Source: Petrosia ficiformis (Eukaryota > Porifera > Demospongiae > Haplosclerida > Petrosiidae). From it: a stretch of DNA of 64,000 nt. The notes beneath the pieces were generated by a model that worked only from the letters and a program-made list of their open reading frames with translations, searched no databases and was not told the DNA's origin. The stretch is from the NCBI GenBank assembly GCA_947044365.1, contig OX345636.1, positions 41,249,037 through 41,313,036 of the forward strand. The letters are read 5' to 3'. Positions 48,560-64,000 of this stretch are shown piece after piece. The translations under genes and the position numbers were made by a program. Every line of letters starts with the position of its first letter. Position 1 is the first letter of the stretch.

Positions 48560-49296
48560 GGGCACGCCATCATCTTTCTTACCTGTATAAACTTCAAATT
48601 CTGACATATCCTATATCTGCTTCAGCTCTTATCCACACTTTAAAACCTCGTTTTATTGGCTATTTCGGCATATACTGTTTCAGTGATGAGTGTCCTTTGT
48701 ATAGTACCATTGCTTCATCAATGCTTTGGTCCCTTCTAGATAGAGTTGTATATAGCTAGAGATTGCTTGTTGAAGAAGTCAATCACAGGTCTAACTTTAC
48801 CAAGTCTATCATAGCCTAGCTGACCACGAATTGGTAATGATATATTATCAGCAAAATGTACCTATGGATTTTCTTAAATCTGTCCCAACTTACTCTTTTA
48901 GCTATTAGAGCATATAGTGGAAGACTTCGTCTATACTGTCCAGTGCTGGTAACCTAATGATACTCATAAACCCCATGCATGTATGCTTGCAATTCCTTGA
49001 CTGTTACAATTTGCTAATGACTATACCTCTCCTCCGTCATGCAGGTTTTAGCATAGATATTGCTCTGTTCTATAATATGCTGAAGGATTTCACTTGTGCA
49101 TGAAAAACAAGTAAAACACCCGCTATTGTTACTCTATCAACTATGTATTTATAGTATACACCTAACCTTAAATTGTGCATATCAATGCTATCAGTTTCAT
49201 TAACTTCACTCCCCTAAAAAAAATCTCACCAAGGTCTAGATCATCATCAAGCATATTGGGCACGTCATCTTCAGTGTAAACTTTCCTGGATGACAT
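48560..49296 (-). pseudogene. Second piggyBac transposase remnant
   Basis: The minus strand from an ATG at 49294-49296 encodes MSSRKVYTEDDVPNMLDDDL then DLGEIFF, an acidic piggyBac-like N-terminus. The middle is deleted or scrambled (IIRLPALDS near 48950). The DDE segment follows (about 48750-48560): RRDQSIDEAMVLYKG, HSSLKQYMPK, a stop, PIKRGFKVWIRAEADIGYV and, after a shift, FEVYTGKKDDG. It retains the first catalytic Asp (SIDEAM) but lacks the later two. It differs in sequence from the element at 9699-12120, so it is another family. TTAA boundaries were not identified. Confidence 0.75.
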
Positions 49297-49387
49297 TGTG
49301 TGCAGTTTTTTTAGCTTATCTACAAAAAATAATTATTGATTTTTAAAATGTTTTCAAATTAAAATTCCAATGTTTGCACAAGTGCAG

Positions 49388-49552
49388 GATGTGGTTTACA
49401 CATCAGAGAATTCTAGGAGTTACTATCTATGACATGTGTAGGCATGTTCGTCACGCCAATGTTTGTTCACCTCCGTCTGTAGTTTGTAATCTCCACCAAA
49501 AAGAAGGATGTGGTTTACACATCAGAGAATTCCGGGAGTTGCTATCTATGAC
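49388..49552 (+). repeat. 46-bp direct repeat upstream of the two-SRCR gene
   Basis: The block GGATGTGGTTTACACATCAG...GAATTC..GGAGTT.CTATCTATGAC occurs at 49388-49433 and again at 49507-49552 with about three differences, 119 bp apart. The second copy ends 84 bp before the ATG at 49637, so it could be part of a promoter or 5' UTR. Function unknown. Confidence 0.7.
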
Positions 49553-49636
49553 GTTAGGCCTTTTAAAGGTAAATAAATAAAGACGAGTACTCGTCATCCT
49601 CAGTTACTATTAGATATTCGTCACCCGTCACCCATC

Positions 49637-57319
<7,683 letters not shown>

Positions 57320-57386
57320 GGTAACATTGAATATCCATCAGTTTATAATAAATATTATGATAATTATTTTTGTCTTTATGCTATAG

Positions 57387-57416
57387 GGTACTGAAATGCA
57401 AGCTCAAGCCCACTAA
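57387..57416 (+). pseudogene. Relic terminal exon beyond the stop of the two-SRCR gene
   Basis: After CTATAG the sequence reads GTEMQAQAH and stops, resembling the terminal exons of the paralogues (QLQVQGQAS at 41703, QLQAQGPPSYDDL at 33095). In this gene the previous exon already stops at 57317-57319, immediately before its donor (GGTAACA), so this exon is no longer translated. Confidence 0.6.
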
Positions 57417-57419
57417 GAA

Positions 57420-59300
57420 TTTTTTTAATTAAATCATGAACCATTTCATCTTTGGTATATATATAGTAAAATGAACAATCAATTCATTCTGTAATACGTA
57501 TTTGTTGTGTATCTGTTTGTACTGATCTAATACATAGGTCCACATACCTTGGTGTATATTGTCATGTTATCAATGTCTAGCTTTATCCTTACAAATAACA
57601 TTTTCCCATAATTATGAAACTGCATTAAAACATTGTTTAGTTGCATGTGTTGTATAAGGGTGTACAAATTATTTTTACTATTGTTGCCAATGCAAGTGAA
57701 AGACTTCAAGAAGGGTTACTGCTTTATTTTTATTATGTAGTTACAAATTTTTCCTAGTGCTAACACCAAATGTTCGTGTTGTTGTCCAGTGACCCCAAAA
57801 ACATTAGTACCACCACCACTTTGAAAGACATGCAGACAAAAAATACTGAAGGCCTATATATAAATGTCGATTCATTTAAACTCATTAGTAATTGTACACA
57901 ATCAAAATTAACATTAATAATGTTGTCAACTATGAGAAATAGTACTTGTGACAGGAAATATAATTTTAACTGTTGTTTGTCTTACTGGTCTAAGGAATGT
58001 ATTCTACCCCACCCCATATAAACTTCTCAGCTGTAGTGTTGTTTTATAGTTAACTATAAGTTAATAATGATAGATCTTTGGTAGTTTGCTCTGATTATCT
58101 ATAACTTCATTTTCTTTTAATGGTGCTGAATAACTCCAATTAATTGTGTCTCCAAGCCCTGTTCTTCATGATCACTGTGTAATAGACTGGTGACAGTATT
58201 TAATAACGATAGAAAGTAAGGATGTTACTGCAGTGCATAGAGGGCAAGGAAATTTGTGAAGATTTTCAATGAAATAAACAGCTGAAAATTCTGCACACCT
58301 CATATAAATATTAAGTTACGTATCTGTGGTTGTGGAGGAAAATAGCCAGAGGTCATTGGGAGCCACTGCGAGATTATTTGATGTGGAGGAACAGTTTCCG
58401 GTATCCCAGTCCACCCTCGAAGTAGGGTTGTACACAAAGTATGTAACAACTGACCTCGAAATCTAGGATCTCTCAACATATCACTAACAATGACAAACTC
58501 ACCCCGGTCCTACCAAAGACCAAATTAAAGATGCAAGCAACCACAGGTGACCAGGCTGTTTATAGATAGTAACAAATGGTTACATTATCACACTACCATA
58601 ATATAACTAAAAGTTGTGATTGTCATACTAAACAACATTAATTATATATAGTATGTTCATATTCATGATTTGAATATGATGACATAATAGTGTATAGTTT
58701 AATGTCTTAAGGTTAATACATGATTATATTGTACATCTAACTCAATAATGAAACAATGGATTGAAATTTGAAATACACATGTACGTATATAAAATTGGTG
58801 CAGGCAAAAAGATTGTTCCCAACTAAAGTTATGGATCACTTTCGGAGGTTACAGTGAAAATTAAACAATCCACTTCCATATAACCCTACATTGGTACAGC
58901 TCTTTGTATTTTGCTTTATAGCGCCGTAAGTATATACTTATGTATAGGGTTATAATTATGGAAGTGGTTTGTTTAATTTTGGGTCCTATATTACTCTCCC
59001 AACCTTGTTCACACGCTTTATGTGTTTTGACTTCCCTACATCTTCCTTCATTTTATTGAAAATGTTTATTATTCTTTTGTCTATGTAATTGAAGGGCCAC
59101 CTCAAGTATTTCATTATCAGTGTGTTCAAGAGTGTTAGCATTTAAATACTACAATAATTTATCATTAGAAAAAAACAAAACTAGCTACATGGTTGGTTTA
59201 TGAAATACCAAGAAACAAAAGTGACTTTACAACTAAAATAACTTCCTACATTAACAATTTAAATTGATTTCACAACATGGCCACAGCCATTGATGATGCC
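57420..59300. other. Convergent intergenic region; repeats only
   Basis: It lies between the 3' ends of the two-SRCR gene (plus) and the integrin alpha gene (minus). It contains copies of the repeats paired with 27238-27450 (about 58640-58860) and 32461-32595 (about 58860-59010). No exon recognised. Confidence 0.65.
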
Positions 59301-59306
59301 CAAAAA

Positions 59307-62300
59307 TTAAGTCTGCACAGGTTCAATATTGGTCAACTCGGCTTGTCCTTTTGGTTGAGGTATTTGCTTTGCACCAGTATCACTTTTACCAAACACATTC
59401 GTGTCAAAGTGATCAAAATTTTCACCTCCTTGATTTTCATCAGTATCATCTTTAGCTTTCTTCGTTCTGAAAAAGCCAAACTAAAGGAAAGGACATATAA
59501 AAGAACAAAAGCATACTACATGTAGATATCTAGACAGCAAAAATAAATTGTTACCAATCTATTGGTTAGTATAGTTGCAAGGAATAGTGGAAATTGTAAT
59601 TTATTGGGGTTGTTATGATTGCATGGTGATATACATGTACTTGTATTAATTATAATCCCAATTCCCTTATCCTGTCTAATGCATATACAAGGCAGAATAA
59701 ATATTTTAATTAAATCTCTGTATGTTTCCAAAACTTATTTGTGCATCTAATATGAGATAATCGGAACAAGTATGCTATCCTGCAGTAATTAAATTAATGG
59801 TTTCATAATTATAGCTTACATAGTTAAATAATTGAACAGTTCATAACTTCAGAAATTATTGCAGTTGAATGGCTTTGCAGCTCAAAATACAAATGATCAA
59901 ATAATGAGTTACACACTGTGTTATTACAATTATTTATGGTATCTTTTGAAAGTTGTTGTAAGGGCTTGTATGGACAAAAATATTAATAGTGTTATAATAA
60001 CAGTATTACTGCACAAATAAAATAATTAATTGCTTTTATAATATATACTCATAATTATTGAGATTTTCATTGAAAGAATCAGAAACCAGAAGGTAATTGG
60101 AGGCATACTTATCAATCATGGGAATATCAAAATGTACATTCATTATTAAGTAAATCACAAATGTAACTCACACGGTAGAGAACAACAGCTAAAATTATCA
60201 AAAATATGTTAGCAGCTACTATTGGAACAGCGATAACATGCCATGGAGGACAGCAAGTTTGACCAGAAGTTTGAATGGAATGTCGAAATCGGAAAAGTAC
60301 CAGTTCAGCCTAAAAATAGATGAATGAATGGATAGATAGATAGATGGATGGATGGCTGGATATACATGTACATCATAGCTATGACTACAGAGAGATTCCT
60401 ACCATCAAAAACTTACGAGAAAGATGAGAAGGAGTGTCCAATTTTAATACTTCATAATTGTATTACATTACCGCATAAACATCAACATAAACTTTTTAAT
60501 ATGGTATATTATCCGACAGTCTGGGTCAATTTAGTTGGACACTCCATCACAGTTCTCATAAGCTCCTGTTATTAATTATTTAATAATTACTGTAGTGTTG
60601 GAAGGGCCTGTAGCTTCAGTCAAACGATCTAAGATTTTGACAGTGGCATACGCTCTCAGATTGTATGTGCTACTTTTACCCTATGAGAAATAATAATGAG
60701 ACAGACAGACAGATAGACATACATAGATAGATAAATACATGTAGATAATAGATAGATGATATATGGATGGCTAAATAGATAAACATATAGATATAGATAC
60801 ACACATTGTAGAATCTTTCATCAAGGTGTCCTAATATCTCCAGTCTTATAGAGGAATCTAATTCAGAAACATTACATTTCAAATTAATACATAATTCTGG
60901 ATTCTCTTCACAATCCTGTGGTATAGATAGAAAATATATTTCAGTTTTCATAATAATAGCATACCTAAGCCTTATGTACTTAACTTTATATAATGCATAT
61001 GTACATGTACATGTATATCTTGTATATTATGTTACTTCATAATTAGCACTCACCAAATCAAATGTAGTTTGTCGTACCATTCGCAGTAGCGACTGATAAT
61101 CAATGGGTCCAGATCTGTTCCATCGCTTTCTTCTTCTCTTCTCGGTATTTGTACTATAATTTTGTGGATTTAACACAGATTGGTCACATACAGCATCACT
61201 TTTTATTATTGTCTAAAGAGATTAATGAATGAAGAATGAATGAAGAATGGATGATGAGAAGAAATTATGGATTGATAATGAAATATTAAATGTGTATACC
61301 GTATAACTCTAAATGCTCAGACAAAATTTTTGGGTTTTGATGCTATATAATGTTATTTCTGACAATAAATTATTATACAAAGCTGACAACAGCACGTGAT
61401 TCTATGACAACACGAAATCACAGGAACGACAGATATCCAATGGTATATATTATATAATAAACATGCAAGGTTGAGATTAGAGCCTCAGCATGATTGAATT
61501 CATGTGGGGCTTTTATTCCCTCTATATTTATGTATGGTTATTGTTATGTGGAAGTTGTTAGTTTAATATTGTTGTTAATATACTGTTGGAATCTTATTTC
61601 TGCAGTTTTAACATCCCTACACCCCCTTTCATTTTCAAAATGTTTTTTTATTGAGGGTGGATACTTAGTGTTCTGTCTAAGCTATTTAGAATGGTAGTCA
61701 GATTCTAATTTGGATTTAAAGCTGTTTATCCAGTATATACTCAATTGTGTCTCAGTAGCCTGTGTGTGTATTATCTGAGTATTATTCCCGATCAGTGCAT
61801 GCTGACCACTGTGGGCAGAACACTAGTTATTGTACCACTCTAACAGTATTAAGAGCACAGTGGCCTAAGTGTCTAATGATTGTATTATGAAATACTGACT
61901 AGAGTAGCAGGATAATAAAAGTAGTTATCTCCAGTGACTGATGGTAATTGAGCTGGTATGAATATATTAATAGCAGCATTACGAATTGTTGATGGACCAT
62001 CATTTCGAAGAGTAACAGATAATTGAATATCTTGCCCAAGATTTCTAGATATATTATTAACATGTGGAGTAGAATTTCCTTGATATGAAACTATAGCTGA
62101 TGAGAATATACTGTGTGTATGTGTGTGGGTGTGTGTGCATGTGTATGTGTGTGTGTATGAGTGTGTGTGTGTGTGAAGAGAAAGACCCTTGGAATAACAG
62201 TCTATTCATGTTCAGGAGTCACAGAAGTCAACAACGGAAGAATTGCATCATTGGAACGTAAAATTATTACGTGTTTGTAGTCTTACGTGAGCATGTACTT

Positions 62301-64000
62301 ACCTCATTTATACCCATGTGTCTTGGCAGGAAACTTAGATAAAGTGTTGCTGTGTTTATAGATATGCATCTGTAGTTAGAATTGACATGCCAAAAGGAAA
62401 ATGACTCAAGTACTCCTCTAAGAGTATTATTTGTAATTTACATACTATTTTGACTGGCAAAATAAGAAATATAAGATGAGGAAGAAAGCAGTAATTCAGA
62501 ATCAGATGGTAGTGATGGAGAATAGTATTTATAAACAATATAATATTGAAATATTAATTGCAGTGTATAAATTGTATTATTATACACTCAAGTTTAATGG
62601 TACAATTCACACAGTTAGTGATTTGCAATTGTATTGCAGATTGTTGGATTTGGCAAGTTACGATGACCAGAATATTCTTTGCTGCATGTCAATACGACGA
62701 TGTACATGTATAAGGAAGTTATAACTGCAAATGTTCGCGACTCCTGAACATGAATAGATTATAGACGTGCATACTGTACATACACAATGTACATACTCAA
62801 AATACACACATGCATAATAATAAAACATGTATGTACATACTTAAATACATGAATAGATGGATAAAAGACAAATAGGTAAATAGATAAATACATATAGACA
62901 GACAGACAGACAGACAGATAGATAAATAGATACCTACATATAGATAGATTATCACATTTTTAATTACAATTATACTCACGCAGTGAATTGATAAGTTGTA
63001 ATAGCTACAATACCAATTTCTACATTAGCAACATTATCATTTAGCAGACTTGAATTTTCTCTGTTACTTGCGACTGTTGGTATCATGAAGGATATAGGTA
63101 TTGATACACTATCTTGCTCCCCTTGAAAGTTTTGATTAACTTGCCAATGAAGAGATATAGTTGTACGGCCATCTTCTTTACTGAGAGACGAGTTGACATT
63201 ACAGCTATAAGTTCCATGAGTAATGTTTTGAGGGGTAGTATCATCACAAATAATTGATATCTGAAAGGGTTAGTACATGATAGCTTGGATGTGGTTGATG
63301 GATAGATGTAGATGGATGGATGGATAGATAGATGCACAGATAGATAGACAAACAAATAGATAGATGGATTGACAGATAATGTCTCCAGATGTCAATGCTC
63401 TTCATGACATCAGGTGATTATAAATTAATTGACATCAGTATCGGTACAAACAAGTTTTCAACAAATGGTACTGTATATAAACTGTTTCATTTCGATAACA
63501 TAAGTTAATTCTCAATAATACTTTAATACCACAGAGAATTCTGATTATTGAGCCAGAAATATGGCTCAGTGCCAAGAAATTATACAAGTTACCAGATATC
63601 CTTTGTTTTGTTAGAGTGTGGTTGGCTGGGGAAACAACTAGATAAATGAATGATAGATATGTCCACCCATGCATCTATTTATGCATGGTGGATGAATATC
63701 AGTCATTGAATAGATGGATTAATATTGATAAACATTTATTTAACACTAACTGATTGAGAAAGGATTTTACGAAGCGTGAATATGTTTCTTGGTAGTTCAA
63801 ATGTAATGAACGCATTAAAAGCAATCTCTCCCAGATTCTCAAAACGTAAACTAACATTCACCCTGTCTACAGCATCAACTGTTAACTGTGACTGATCTAC
63901 ATATTCTTCACCACTTACAGTCCTACAGGAATAAACGAGTGTTATTACAACATCTTTAACTATATAACCCCATGACTTACAAATACGTAATATTCAATAA
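59307..64000 (-). CDS. Integrin alpha subunit, 3' portion (partial at window edge)
   Basis: On the minus strand nine exons join in frame: 63981-64000 (partial), 63751-63922, 62980-63260, 61900-62110, 61054-61212, 60805-60915, 60591-60680, 60172-60309, 59307-59480; together 451 residues with the stop at 59307. The extracellular part is beta-sandwich-like integrin 'leg' sequence (VNVSLRFENLGEIAFNAF, LSVTLRNDGPSTIRNAAI, CINLKCNVSELD). A KRRRKR furin-type site at residues 253-258 marks heavy/light chain cleavage. The transmembrane segment follows (about 372-393, after CCPPWHV). The tail begins FGFFRTKKAKDD, the GFFxR-type motif that pairs with beta integrin near the membrane. The N-terminal propeller lies outside the window. 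Integrin alpha/beta dimers bind matrix and link to the cytoskeleton. Not assignable to a vertebrate orthologue from this part. Confidence 0.9.
60690..60800. repeat. GACA/GATA tetranucleotide microsatellite
   Basis: AGACAGACAGAC followed by ATAGATAGAT-type runs, in an integrin intron. Similar (GATG)n/(GATA)n arrays lie at about 60320-60360, 62855-62945 and 63295-63375, each in a different intron of the same gene. Confidence 0.85.
62111..62177. repeat. (GT)n microsatellite forming an integrin splice acceptor
   Basis: On the minus strand this is a CA repeat ending in CACACAG directly before the exon 61900-62110. The exon join only keeps frame with this acceptor, so the repeat itself takes the place of the polypyrimidine tract. 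Confidence 0.7.

Noticed and set aside
59277..59525. Plus-strand open frame starting ATGGCCACAGCC
   Set aside because: It is antisense to the last integrin exon (59307-59480), whose frame and splice sites are well supported.
62220..62420. Extra integrin exon with acceptor CTACAG and donor GTAAGT
   Set aside because: Its insertion breaks phase with the following exon, whereas direct joining of 62980 to 62110 keeps frame and gives plausible integrin sequence.

Overview
This is AT-rich animal DNA with spliced genes, long introns and a heavy load of mostly dead transposable elements. Split, phase-1 SRCR-domain exons present as many paralogues, single-pass SRCR receptors and an integrin alpha gene point to an early-branching metazoan. 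A sponge is my best guess, but the sequence alone does not prove it. No prokaryotic features were seen.

Layout. (1) 1.4-12.8 kb: a minus-strand run of three SRCR domains, each on two exons, built by tandem duplication of a ~3.1 kb unit. One unit carries a 2.4 kb piggyBac element with TTAA target sites and ~12 bp terminal inverted repeats; the neighbouring unit keeps the empty site. (2) 1.43-4.03 kb and 18.08-21.31 kb are two arms of a large inverted duplication. Each arm holds an SRCR exon pair and the same decayed Ty3/gypsy element at the same place. (3) 14.2-17.9 kb between the arms: a decayed transposon-like gene and a truncated Penelope-like element with a hammerhead-ribozyme core. (4) 22.7-33.2 kb, plus strand: broken SRCR/transmembrane relatives, including a paralogue that seems to have lost its SRCR exons. 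(5) 35.7-41.7 kb: an apparently intact gene for signal peptide, one SRCR domain, transmembrane helix and a Pro/Tyr-rich tail with PPEY. (6) 43.6-49.3 kb: transposon graveyard (Penelope-like element lacking its RT catalytic core, MITEs, RecQ-like helicase fragment, second piggyBac remnant). (7) 49.6-57.3 kb: a second apparently intact receptor gene with two SRCR domains. (8) 59.3-64.0 kb, minus strand and running off the window: the 3' half of an integrin alpha gene, with a furin-type site, transmembrane segment and GFFR cytoplasmic motif.

Biology. The window looks like a birth-and-death cluster of SRCR membrane receptors beside an integrin alpha gene. All readable receptor copies share one exon grammar (73-bp signal exon, SRCR half-exons in phase 1, then a transmembrane/tail exon), so whole domains can be gained or lost without breaking frame. 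The intact genes predict cell-surface receptors; a role in recognition or adhesion is inference. Exon joins were read by eye from GT/AG sites and frame continuity.
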